Origin: Xanthomonas euroxanthea
GTDB taxonomy: Bacteria; Pseudomonadota; Gammaproteobacteria; Xanthomonadales; Xanthomonadaceae
Direction of reading: 5' to 3'
DNA length: 64,000 nt
NCBI RefSeq assembly: GCF_900476395.1
Contig: NZ_UIHB01000006.1
Span: 62,001-126,000 of the forward strand
Shown here: piece after piece, positions 1-8,562 of the stretch
Layout: each line of letters opens with the position of its first letter
How positions within the stretch are numbered: the first letter of the stretch is position 1
Translations under genes and position numbers: made by a program
Notes under the pieces: generated by a model
Told to the model about the DNA's origin: nothing
What the model saw: the letters and a program-made list of their open reading frames with translations, nothing else
Databases searched by the model: none

Positions 1-2
1 CC

Positions 3-356
3 CGCCGTGCCGAGATCGGCAAGCGCGTGCGTTCGGCGTTGGAGCGGATCGGGCTGGCCCATCGCGAGAAGGCGCTGCCGTCGCAGTTGTCGGCCGGCGA
101 GCAGCAACGCGTGGGCATTGCCCGCGCCATCGTCGGCGAGCCGCGCCTGCTGGTGGCCGATGAGCCCACCGGCAATCTCGACCCGGCACTGGCTGCCGAA
201 ATCATGCAGTTGTTCGCCGAGCTGCCGGCACGCGGTACCAGCGTGCTGGTGGTCAGTCACGATCTGGCCCTGCTCAAGCAGATGCGCAAGCGCGTGCTGA
301 TCCTGGACCACGGCCGGCTGGTCGACGACATCTCGCCGCAGGATCTGGCCGAATGA
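3..356 (+). CDS. ftsE: Cell division ATP-binding protein FtsE (5' truncated by window edge)
   Basis: The C-terminal part of an ABC ATPase that partners FtsX at the septum and gates periplasmic peptidoglycan amidase activation. The visible 117 codons carry the signature LSAGEQQR, a Walker B strand ending LLVADEPTGNLD, and the switch histidine in VVSHD, all in normal ABC order. The Walker A end lies left of the window. The stop codon overlaps the ftsX start in an ATGA junction, so the two are translationally coupled, which is the usual ftsE-ftsX arrangement and separates this from other short ABC ATPases. Confidence 0.95.
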   Translation, partial: RRAEIGKRVRSALERIGLAHREKALPSQLSAGEQQRVGIARAIVGEPRLLVADEPTGNLDPALAAEIMQLFAELPARGTSVLVVSHDLALLKQMRKRVLILDHGRLVDDISPQDLAE

Positions 357-1303
357 GCAAGCCCGCCAATACCGAAGCCGTCGCCCCCTCGCGGTTCGGC
401 GTGTGGATCGACCACCATCTGCACAGCATCGCCTTCAGCCTGGGGCGGGCCATGCGCAAGCCCTGGGCTACCTTGCTGACCATCGTGGTGATGGCGCTGG
501 CGCTGGCCTTGCCGCTGGGGTTGTCGATCGCGCTGGACAACGTCAAGTTGCTGGCCGGCAGCGTGCAGCAGTCGCGCGAGATCAATCTGTTCCTGAAGGT
601 CGAGATCGGTGCCGAGGCCGCGCAGGCGCTGGCCGGTGAACTGCGTGGCCGCCCGGACGTTGCCCAGGTCACGTTGCGCACGCCGGCGCAGGGGCTGGCC
701 GAGCTGCGCGAGAGCGCCAAGCTCGACGAGGCGATCGACGCACTCGGCGACAACCCGCTGCCCACGCTGTTGATCGTCACGCCCACCGAGACGGCCGACG
801 ATGCGCAACTGGCCGGCGCACTGCAGGCCTTGCCGCAGGCCGACCAGGTGCAGCACGACGCGCTGTGGCGCAAGCGCCTGGATGGCTGGCTGCATTTCGG
901 CGAGCGGCTGGTGCAGGTGCTGTCGGCACTGCTGGGGATCGGCGCGGTGCTGGTGGTCGGCAATACGGTGCGGCTGGATATCCAGTCGCGGCGCGAGGAA
1001 ATCGGCGTGCTGCAGTTGCTGGGCGCCAGCGATGGCTTCATCCGGCGCCCGTTCCTGTATCTGGGTGCCTGGTACGGGCTCGGTGCCGGCGCCGTGGCGC
1101 TGGCGCTGATCGCCGCCTCCGGGCTGGCGCTGCGCGCGCCGTTGGCGAGCCTGGCCGACAGTTACGGCAGCTCCTTTACCCTGCACGGGCTGGATCTGCT
1201 GCATTCTGCGATGGTGCTGGTCGGCACCCTGGTCCTGGGCTGGCTGGGCGCCTGGCTGGTCACCGGTCATTTCCTTCGCCAGACCCGTCCCACCGAGACC
1301 TGA
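353..1303 (+). CDS. ftsX: Cell division permease-like protein FtsX
   Basis: A 316-residue inner-membrane partner of FtsE. One membrane segment sits near residues 38-60 (WATLLTIVVMALALALPLGL), then a periplasmic domain to about residue 190. Three further hydrophobic segments follow (around 195-215, 240-262, 285-308), the last close to the C-terminus. The cytoplasmic loop QSRREEIGVLQLLGAS is typical of FtsX/MacB-type permeases. The start overlaps ftsE by 4 bp. FtsEX normally transmits ATP hydrolysis to periplasmic amidase activators; that role is from family knowledge. Confidence 0.95.
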   Translation: MSKPANTEAVAPSRFGVWIDHHLHSIAFSLGRAMRKPWATLLTIVVMALALALPLGLSIALDNVKLLAGSVQQSREINLFLKVEIGAEAAQALAGELRGRPDVAQVTLRTPAQGLAELRESAKLDEAIDALGDNPLPTLLIVTPTETADDAQLAGALQALPQADQVQHDALWRKRLDGWLHFGERLVQVLSALLGIGAVLVVGNTVRLDIQSRREEIGVLQLLGASDGFIRRPFLYLGAWYGLGAGAVALALIAASGLALRAPLASLADSYGSSFTLHGLDLLHSAMVLVGTLVLGWLGAWLVTGHFLRQTRPTET

Positions 1304-1311
1304 GGCCTGCC

Positions 1312-2154
1312 ATGCATCCACCAGATCTCAAGCATCTGATCAGCGACGCGCCGCGCGTGATGGTGGTCGATGGCTCCAAGCTGGTGCGCAAGTTGATCGC
1401 CGATGTGCTGCAGCGCGACCTGCCCAACGTGCAGGTGATCGGCTGCTCCAGCATCGCCGAAGCGCGCCAGGCGCTGGAAGCCGGTGCGGTGGATCTGGTC
1501 ACTACCTCGCTGTCGCTGCCCGACGGTGACGGCCTGACACTGGCGCGCAGCGTGCGCGAGGCGGCCGGCCAGGCCTATGTGCCGGTGATCGTGGTCTCCG
1601 GCGATGCGCAGCAGCATCTGGTGGAGCGTCGCTTCACCGAGTACGTCACCGACTACTTCGACAAGGCGCTGGGCCACGAAGCCCTGGCGACCTTCATCCG
1701 CGGCTATGTGCAGCCCGAGCCGGTGGTCGGCGCGACCGTGCTGTACATCGAGGACAGCCGGGTGGTGGCCGAGGCGACCAAGCGCATGCTCGAGCGGCAG
1801 AGCCTGAAGGTCATCCACGTACTCACCGCCGAGGACGCCTTTGCGCTGCTGACCGCCGAATCGCTGGGCCGCACCGAACGCCGCATCGACGTGGTGCTGA
1901 CCGACGTCACCCTGAAGGGCGAGCTCAACGGCCGTGACGTGGTCGAGCGCATCCGCATCGATTTCGCCTACGGCAAGCGCCGCCTGCCGGTGCTGGTGAT
2001 GACCGGCGACACCAATCCGCGCAACCAGTCCGAACTGCTGCGCGCCGGCGCCAACGATCTGGTGCAAAAACCCATCGAAGAACGTCTGCTGGTGACCAAG
2101 GTGCTGTTCCAGCTGCGCCTGGCACGGCTCGAGGACCAGGCCGTCACGCTATGA
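1312..2154 (+). CDS. Tandem-receiver response regulator, first receiver degenerate
   Basis: 280 residues made of two CheY-like receiver domains and no output domain. Receiver 2 (about 141-265) has the acidic pair E147-D148, phosphoacceptor D198 in [11 protein letters not shown]231 and K253. Receiver 1 (about 14-130) keeps D20 and K118 but has serine (S66) where the phosphoacceptor aspartate should be ([11 protein letters not shown]), so it probably cannot be phosphorylated. It starts 8 bp after ftsX and overlaps ung by ATGA. No histidine kinase lies nearby. It may work by protein interaction; the target is unknown. Confidence 0.85.
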   Translation: MHPPDLKHLISDAPRVMVVDGSKLVRKLIADVLQRDLPNVQVIGCSSIAEARQALEAGAVDLVTTSLSLPDGDGLTLARSVREAAGQAYVPVIVVSGDAQQHLVERRFTEYVTDYFDKALGHEALATFIRGYVQPEPVVGATVLYIEDSRVVAEATKRMLERQSLKVIHVLTAEDAFALLTAESLGRTERRIDVVLTDVTLKGELNGRDVVERIRIDFAYGKRRLPVLVMTGDTNPRNQSELLRAGANDLVQKPIEERLLVTKVLFQLRLARLEDQAVTL

Positions 2155-2885
2155 CCGAAGTGGCTGAAGTGGAAGCGCGTATCCAGCTGGAACCGTCATG
2201 GAAGGCGCGGGTGGGCGATTGGCTGCTGCGCCCGGAGATGCAGGCGCTGTCTGCATTCCTGCGCCAGCGCAAGGCGGCCGGGGCGCGGGTGTTCCCGCCG
2301 GGTCCGCAGATCTTTGCCGCCTTCGACGCCACCCCGTTCGAGCAGGTCAAGGTGGTGATCCTGGGCCAGGACCCGTATCACGGCGAAGGCCAGGCGCATG
2401 GGCTGTGTTTTTCGGTGCTGCCCGGCGTGCCGGTGCCGCCGTCGCTGCTCAACATCTACAAGGAGATCCAGGACGACCTGGGGATTGCGCGGCCGGACCA
2501 TGGCTATCTGATGCCGTGGGCGCGCCAGGGCGTGCTGCTGCTCAATGCGGTGCTGACGGTGGAGCAGGGCCGGGCCGGCGCGCACCAGAACAAGGGCTGG
2601 GAAGGCTTTACCGACCATGTCGTGGAAACCCTCAACCGCGAGCGCGAAGGCCTGGTGTTCCTGCTCTGGGGCAGCTATGCGCAGTCCAAGGGCAAGGTCA
2701 TCGACCAGGCGCGCCATCGCGTGTTCAAGGCCCCACATCCGTCGCCGTTGTCGGCGCATCGCGGCTTTCTGGGCTGCCAGCACTTTTCCAAGACCAACGA
2801 ACACCTGCAGCGCCGCGGGCTGGGCCCGATCGACTGGTCGCTGCCGCCGCGCAACACGCTGGACACCACTTCGGCCAGCGGCTGA
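2151..2885 (+). CDS. ung: Uracil-DNA glycosylase, family 1
   Basis: Removes uracil from DNA as the first step of base excision repair. The 244-residue protein shows the water-activating motif GQDPYHG (catalytic D74) and the C-terminal motif [10 protein letters not shown] (catalytic H196), both characteristic of family 1 UDG, and its length fits the family. The start overlaps the preceding response-regulator stop (ATGA), so the two are likely co-translated. The link to a receiver protein has no obvious functional explanation and may just reflect shared transcription from the ftsEX operon. Confidence 0.97.
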   Translation: MTEVAEVEARIQLEPSWKARVGDWLLRPEMQALSAFLRQRKAAGARVFPPGPQIFAAFDATPFEQVKVVILGQDPYHGEGQAHGLCFSVLPGVPVPPSLLNIYKEIQDDLGIARPDHGYLMPWARQGVLLLNAVLTVEQGRAGAHQNKGWEGFTDHVVETLNREREGLVFLLWGSYAQSKGKVIDQARHRVFKAPHPSPLSAHRGFLGCQHFSKTNEHLQRRGLGPIDWSLPPRNTLDTTSASG

Positions 2886-3030
2886 ACGGCGCTGGCGTCG
2901 TTGCATTTCGCGACGTGATTGTCACGGTCTGCGCAGGGCCGCGGTGGTAGCGTAGGGGCCAGAATTCGGAAACTGCGCCGTAGAACGACGGCGATGCCAA
3001 AAGCCCGAACGTCCTATAAATGGAACGCTG

Positions 3031-3059
3031 GGAACTCTTCCTGTACCCGGCAGTCCAAT
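3031..3059 (+). promoter_or_regulatory. Candidate sigma-E-like promoter of rpoH
   Basis: GGAACT at 3031-3036 followed after 17 bp by TCCAAT at 3054-3059 resembles the GGAACTT...TCAAA layout of extracytoplasmic-function promoters. It lies about 25 bp before the rpoH start codon. In E. coli one rpoH promoter is sigma-E dependent, which makes the match worth noting, but the second element is imperfect. Confidence 0.35.
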
Positions 3060-3084
3060 AGTTCGACTGCTAAGATGGTGCCCT

Positions 3085-3960
<876 letters not shown>

Positions 3961-3987
3961 TCCTTCGATCATGCTGCAGGTGTTGCA

Positions 3988-4014
3988 CAAACGGCCCGGT
4001 TTTCCGGGCCGTTT
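3988..4014 (+). terminator. Intrinsic terminator after rpoH
   Basis: An 11-bp stem, CAAACGGCCCGG paired with CCGGGCCGTTTG, around a short TTTT loop, 27 bp after the rpoH stop. The following T-run is short, so it may act in both directions between rpoH and the convergent TRIC-type gene. Confidence 0.75.
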
Positions 4015-4110
4015 GCATGTGGGCTGCCGGTGCTGCGTCGAGTCCGAAGACGCGTGGTGCTTCGTCGTGGTTGTTCGCCGATGATCGACCGCGCGCTGCG
4101 CCCACCTGCG

Positions 4111-4725
4111 CTACTCCGGCAGGCGCGCCACCGGCAGGTGCCAGCCATAGCGGATGGCCATGAAACGCAGCCCGAAACAGACCAGCGCGCCGGTCGCCAG
4201 CGACCAGGCCTGCGGCACCGCGAGCACGTGCCCGATTGCGACCAGGCCGCCACCGGCCAGCGCGGCGACGGCGTACAGCTCGGCTTGCAGCACCACCGGC
4301 GTACGCGCCACCAGCAGGTCGCGGGCGATGCCGCCGCCGATGCCGCTGAGCATGCCCAGCAAGGTCGCGCTGAGCGGGCTGAGCTGGTAGTCGAGCGCCT
4401 TGCTGGTGCCGTAGACCGCAAACAGCGCCAGCCCGGCCGCGTCGAACAGCTGCACCGGGTTGCGCAGCCGTTCCACCGCCGCATGCCAGTAGAACCCGGC
4501 CACGCCGGCCAGGCAGGCGACCAGCAGATACTGCGGATGCACCAGCGCCGCTGGCGGGGTGGCGCCGATCAGCACATCGCGCACGATGCCGCCGGACACC
4601 GCCGCCGCGCACGACAGCACCAGCACGCCGAACAGATCCAGGCGATTGCGCACCGCCACGGTGGCGCCGCTGAGGGCGAACACGAAGGTACCGAGCAGAT
4701 CCAGCAGGAACAGGAGAGTGGCCAC
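4111..4725 (-). CDS. TRIC-like (UPF0126/YadS-type) membrane channel protein
   Basis: 204 residues with about seven hydrophobic segments in two repeated halves. Each half carries a glycine-rich GG(I)xRD motif: SGGIVRDVL (about residue 44) and GGGIARDLL (about 130). This duplicated glycine-arginine-aspartate pattern is typical of the UPF0126 family, now related to trimeric intracellular cation (TRIC) channels. Transport of monovalent cations is inferred from the family. Transcribed towards rpoH and downstream of the NDH-2 gene by 52 bp, so it may be in the same transcript. Confidence 0.8.
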   Translation of the reverse strand: MATLLFLLDLLGTFVFALSGATVAVRNRLDLFGVLVLSCAAAVSGGIVRDVLIGATPPAALVHPQYLLVACLAGVAGFYWHAAVERLRNPVQLFDAAGLALFAVYGTSKALDYQLSPLSATLLGMLSGIGGGIARDLLVARTPVVLQAELYAVAALAGGGLVAIGHVLAVPQAWSLATGALVCFGLRFMAIRYGWHLPVARLPE

Positions 4726-4777
4726 GATCAGACCGTCGCATCAGGCCGCACAGCATCGCGTACGGCCTGCGGCGCTG

Positions 4778-6070
4778 TCATCCGTCCTTGCTGCTGGGCG
4801 GCGGGTCGTCGGTGGCGCCGCCGAAGATGATGCGCGCGGCACGCTGGTAGCTCCAGTACGCCATCGCCCAGTTCACCAGCACCACGAAGCGGTTGCGGAA
4901 GCCGATCAGGAAGTACACATGCGCGGCCAGCCAGAACCACCAGGCCACGATGCCGGAGAGCTTGAGCTTGCCGACATGCACGATGGCGGCCATGCGGCCG
5001 ATCGTGGCCAGGTTGCCGTAGTCCTGATAGCGGAAGGCCGGTGCAGGCTGGCCGCGATGGCGGGCGCGGATCGCCTTGGCGATGTGCTTGCCCATCTGCT
5101 TTGCCGCCGGTGCCACGCCCGGCACCGGGCGGCCGTCCTGCTGGACCGCGGCCAGGTCGCCGCCGACAAAGATCTCCGGGTGGCCGGGCACGCTCAGGTC
5201 CGGCTGCACCAGCACGCGGCCGGCGCGGTCCAGCGGCACGCCGAGCGTGCGCGCCAGCGGCGATGCGGCCACGCCGGCGGCCCACACCACCGTGCGTGCA
5301 GGCACGAAGGTGTCGCCCAACTGGTAGCCCAGCGCATCGATATGGGTGACCGGAGTGCCGGTGTGCACTTCCACCCCCAGGCGCTCGAGCTGCTTGCGCG
5401 CCTTGGCGGTGAGATCGTCCGGGAACGAGGGCAGCACGCGTGGGCCGGCTTCGACCAGGCGCACGCGCGCCTGTTGCGGGTCGATATGGCGGAATTCGTT
5501 CTTGAGCGTGTGGCGGGCGATCTCGGCCAGCGTGCCGGCCAGCTCGACGCCGGTCGGGCCGCCGCCGACCACGGCAAAACTCAGCCAGGCTGCGCGTGCG
5601 GCCGGGTCGGATTCGGCTTCGGCGCGCTCGAAGGCGAGCAGCAACTTGCGCCGCAGCACCAGCGCGTCGTACAGCGTCTTCAGGCCGGGCGCGTGCTCGG
5701 CCCATTGATCGTTGCCGAAGTAGGCATGGGTGGCGCCGGTAGCCAGCAGCAGCATGTCGTAGCCGAGCGCGTTGCCATCGGCGAGCACCACTTCGCGGCG
5801 GGCCGGTGCGATTTCGGCAACGTCGCCGAGCAGCACCTCGACGTTGCGCTGTTCGCGCAGGATGTGGCGCAGCGGCGCGGCAATATCCGGTGCCGACAGG
5901 CCGGCGGTGGCGACCTGATACAACAGCGGCTGGAACAAATGGTGGTTCTGGCGGTCGATCAGGGTGATGCGGATGCCGGGATCGTCGAGCGCGCGGGTGG
6001 CCCATAAGCCGGCAAAACCGCCACCGACCACCACCAGGTGCAGCGGAGCTTGGGAGGGGGAAGTAGTCAT
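4778..6070 (-). CDS. ndh: Type II NADH:quinone oxidoreductase (NDH-2)
   Basis: A 430-residue flavoprotein that oxidises NADH and reduces membrane quinone without proton pumping. Two Rossmann motifs are visible: VVVGGGFAGLWATRAL near residue 13 (FAD) and VVGGGPTGVELAGTLAEI near 170 (NADH). FVGGDLA is the C-terminal FAD signature. An aromatic, hydrophobic C-terminal region (about 370-420) fits peripheral membrane attachment. I place the start at MTTSPSQ rather than 39 bp upstream because the Rossmann strand then sits at the usual distance from the N-terminus. Confidence 0.9.
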   Translation of the reverse strand: MTTSPSQAPLHLVVVGGGFAGLWATRALDDPGIRITLIDRQNHHLFQPLLYQVATAGLSAPDIAAPLRHILREQRNVEVLLGDVAEIAPARREVVLADGNALGYDMLLLATGATHAYFGNDQWAEHAPGLKTLYDALVLRRKLLLAFERAEAESDPAARAAWLSFAVVGGGPTGVELAGTLAEIARHTLKNEFRHIDPQQARVRLVEAGPRVLPSFPDDLTAKARKQLERLGVEVHTGTPVTHIDALGYQLGDTFVPARTVVWAAGVAASPLARTLGVPLDRAGRVLVQPDLSVPGHPEIFVGGDLAAVQQDGRPVPGVAPAAKQMGKHIAKAIRARHRGQPAPAFRYQDYGNLATIGRMAAIVHVGKLKLSGIVAWWFWLAAHVYFLIGFRNRFVVLVNWAMAYWSYQRAARIIFGGATDDPPPSSKDG

Positions 6071-6188
6071 CGTCAGGTCTGATGGAATGCGACGCGGGCG
6101 CATCAGCATGCCGCATCGGCAATGAACATGACGCCTGAAGGCGTCCCGCCTGCGGCATCATGTCGCATCCCATCGACCTGGTGACCGC

Positions 6189-6716
6189 ATGCCGGCATTA
6201 CCCCCACCGTTGCCACCACCACCTTCTTCGCCCGCGATGGCAGCGGCTGCCGCGCGGACGCCCGGAAAGCAGGTCAGTGGCGTCACGATCGGGCTGATCG
6301 GGCTGGGGGCCTGCGTGGTGCTGTTCGGCATGGTGGTGCTGGGCGCGCTGGGCTGGCTGATCGTCTTCGGCTGGTCGCTGTTCGCCGATCAGGCACGCGC
6401 CGCGTTGCAGGACGATGCGGTGGTGCAGGAACAGATCGGCCGGATCCATACGATGCGGGTGGATCTGGTGCGCACCGGTCTGGCGCCGGGCGCCGACGAT
6501 TTCGTGTTCACGGTGGAGGGCGATCGCGGCCGCGGCCGCGTGCATGCCACCTGGGTCAGCGGCGGGGCCGAGCGCGAGATCCTGAGCGATGGCGTGCTGA
6601 CCATGCACGATGGCAGCCAATACACGCTGCCATCGGCCGATGCCGACGCCACCGGAACGGACGACGCAAGCGACACCGCCAGCGACACCGACTCTGCCGA
6701 CACCTTCGAGGAATGA
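6189..6716 (+). CDS. Membrane-anchored protein with Pro-rich N-terminus, possibly Coa1-like
   Basis: 175 residues: a proline/alanine-rich N-terminus, one strong membrane segment (about 36-65), a globular region containing GRGRVHATWVSG (about 116-127), and an acidic Asp/Thr/Ser-rich tail. The single membrane helix followed by a small beta-rich domain resembles Coa1/TIM21-type proteins, but I cannot confirm this. The start of the NYN-domain gene overlaps its stop (ATGA), suggesting co-translation. Function unknown. Confidence 0.7.
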   Translation: MPALPPPLPPPPSSPAMAAAAARTPGKQVSGVTIGLIGLGACVVLFGMVVLGALGWLIVFGWSLFADQARAALQDDAVVQEQIGRIHTMRVDLVRTGLAPGADDFVFTVEGDRGRGRVHATWVSGGAEREILSDGVLTMHDGSQYTLPSADADATGTDDASDTASDTDSADTFEE

Positions 6717-7543
6717 CCATGATCGACAATCCCGACAAACGCATCGCCCTGCTGATCGATGCCGACAACGCGCCGGCCGGCAAGATCGACGTGGTGCTGG
6801 CCGAAGTGGCGCGCTATGGCGTGGCCAACGTGCGCCGCGCCTACGGCAACTGGAAGAGCCCGCACCTGAAGAACTGGGAAGCGGCGCTGCACGAATATGC
6901 GATCCGGCCGATCCAGCAATTTGCCTACAGCTCGGGCAAGAACGCCTCGGACATGGCGATGGTGATCGATGCGATGGACCTGTTGTATGCGCGCAACCTG
7001 GATGGCTTTGCGATCGTCTCCAGCGATGCGGACTTCACTCCGCTGGTGATGCGGCTGCTCACCGATGGCATGAAGGTGTATGGCTTCGGCGAAAAGAAAA
7101 CCCCGGCGCCGTTCGTCAATGCCTGTTCCAAGTTCACCTATGTCGAAGCGCTGGGCGAGCAGGCGGCAGCGGCCAGCGACACCGCCGCCGGCCGCAAGGA
7201 CGCCACCGCGCTGCGCGGCGACACCCGGCTGGTGCAGATGCTGCGCAATGCGATCGACAGTGCCTGCGAAGACGATGGCTGGGCGCATCTGGGTGCGGTG
7301 GGCAAGCAGGTGGCCAACCAGGCCTCGTTCGACCCACGCAACTACGGCTATCGCAAACTCAGCGACCTGGTGCGTGCGATCGGCCTGTTCGAGATCAAGC
7401 AGGACGAGCAAGCCCTGTGGGTGCGTGATGCGCCCAAGGGCGGGCGGGCGAAAACAGGGCAGCCAGCGGCCGCTGTCGCTACGCAGGCGACTTCCACAAA
7501 GCGCCCGGCGCGCACCACGCCCAAGCCGGCAGCGGGGAAATGA
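6713..7543 (+). CDS. NYN (PIN-like) domain protein with C-terminal OST-HTH/LOTUS domain
   Basis: 276 residues. The N-terminal NYN domain (about 8-145) has the acidic residues of a PIN-like nuclease fold: LLIDADNAP at the first strand, KNASDMAMVIDAMDL in the middle, and SSDADFTPLV. Residues about 165-235 form an OST-HTH/LOTUS-type module (RLVQMLRNAID ... LGAVGKQV ... YGYRKLSDLVRAIG), commonly an RNA-binding fold. The tail is Lys/Arg/Ala-rich. Family knowledge suggests an RNA endonuclease of unknown target. Coupled to the upstream membrane protein by an ATGA overlap and to the GST gene downstream. Confidence 0.85.
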   Translation: MTMIDNPDKRIALLIDADNAPAGKIDVVLAEVARYGVANVRRAYGNWKSPHLKNWEAALHEYAIRPIQQFAYSSGKNASDMAMVIDAMDLLYARNLDGFAIVSSDADFTPLVMRLLTDGMKVYGFGEKKTPAPFVNACSKFTYVEALGEQAAAASDTAAGRKDATALRGDTRLVQMLRNAIDSACEDDGWAHLGAVGKQVANQASFDPRNYGYRKLSDLVRAIGLFEIKQDEQALWVRDAPKGGRAKTGQPAAAVATQATSTKRPARTTPKPAAGK

Positions 7544-7545
7544 CC

Positions 7546-8202
7546 ATGGCTGATGCTGTAACGCCATCGGCTGCAGGCAACGGCCCGATCACGCTATGGG
7601 GGCGGCGTAATTCCAGCAATGTGCGCAAGGTGCTGTGGTGCGCCGAAGAAGCCGGGCTGTCGTATACCTCCATCGAAGTCGGCGGTGCGTTTGGTCATAA
7701 CGACACGCCCGCCTATCACGCGTTGAATCCCAACGGCCTGGTGCCGACGCTGCAGGATGGCGAGTTGGTGCTGTGGGAGTCCAACGCGATCGTGCGTTAC
7801 CTGGCCGCGCAATATGCGCCGGCCCTGTATCCGCAGGCGCCGGCCGAACGCGCGCTGGGCGATCGCTGGATGGACTGGACCACCTCGACGTTTGCCGGCG
7901 TGTTTCGCGACCTGTTCTGGGGCGTGCTGCGCACACCGGAGGCCGAGCGTGATCCTGCGCGCATCGCCGCGGCGCTGACGCGCTCGGGCGAACTGCTGGC
8001 ACGCGCCGATGCGGCCCTGGCGCAGCAGCCGTATCTGTCCGGCGCGCAGTTTGCGATGGGCGATATTCCGCTCGGCAGCTTCATCTACGCCTGGTTCGAA
8101 ATGCCGATCGAGCGCCCCGCGCTGCCGCATCTGCAGGCGTGGTATCAGCGCTTGCAGATGCGGCCTGCCTACCAGCGTGGTGTGATGACCGCGCTGACCT
8201 GA
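7546..8202 (+). CDS. Glutathione S-transferase family protein
   Basis: About 218 residues. The N-terminal thioredoxin fold begins ITLWGRRNSSNVRKVLW, with NPNGLVPTLQDG (the cis-Pro loop) and ESNAIVRYLA as glutathione-contact motifs. The C-terminal half is the all-helical GST domain. Substrate is not predictable. ATG codons occur at 7540 and 7546; I chose 7546 because GGGGA at 7533-7537 is then 8 bp away, against 2 bp for the earlier ATG. It directly follows the NYN gene, so probably the same transcript. Confidence 0.88.
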   Translation: MADAVTPSAAGNGPITLWGRRNSSNVRKVLWCAEEAGLSYTSIEVGGAFGHNDTPAYHALNPNGLVPTLQDGELVLWESNAIVRYLAAQYAPALYPQAPAERALGDRWMDWTTSTFAGVFRDLFWGVLRTPEAERDPARIAAALTRSGELLARADAALAQQPYLSGAQFAMGDIPLGSFIYAWFEMPIERPALPHLQAWYQRLQMRPAYQRGVMTALT

Positions 8203-8323
8203 GTGTCGGGTCTGCGCGCAAGCCAGCGTGGTGCATGGCAGGCAGCACGCGCGCCGCCGACCCCATACGCTGCTGCAAGGCAGTCGGCCCCGTGCACCGC
8301 GCGTCCCGGCAGCTCACGTTGCC

Positions 8324-8391
8324 TGTAGGAGCGCACCTGGGCGCGACGGCATTGCCGGTAACGCCGCGTCGCGCCCGGGTGCGCTCCTACA
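8324..8391. repeat. REP-like palindromic repeat, copy 1
   Basis: A 68-bp imperfect inverted repeat: TGTAGGAGCGCACCTGGGCG at the left end pairs with CGCCCGGGTGCGCTCCTACA at the right end. The central sequence (ATTGCCGGTAACGCC) is the same in copy 2. Palindromes of this GTAGGAGCG type are abundant between Xanthomonas and Pseudomonas genes and are thought to be mobilised by REP-associated transposases; none is seen here. Confidence 0.85.
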
Positions 8392-8432
8392 ACGCACGAT
8401 CCCACCGCGCGGCTTGCTGGCCTCGCGTTGTG

Positions 8433-8499
8433 TGTAGGAGCGCACCTGGGCGCGAGGGCATTGCCGGTAACGCCGCGTCGCGCCCGGGTGCGCTCCTAC
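8433..8499. repeat. REP-like palindromic repeat, copy 2
   Basis: Nearly identical to the copy 109 bp upstream (one substitution in the left arm, GCGAGGGC for GCGACGGC) and in the same orientation. Together the two copies fill most of the 360-bp space between the GST gene and the end of priA, where I see no credible coding sequence. The pair could form strong hairpins limiting read-through between the convergent genes. Confidence 0.85.
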
Positions 8500-8562
8500 G
8501 GAGCGTGGGCGCATTGGCTAAAACGTGAGTCTGGTGGCAGCGCGGTGCGCGATACGCCTGCA

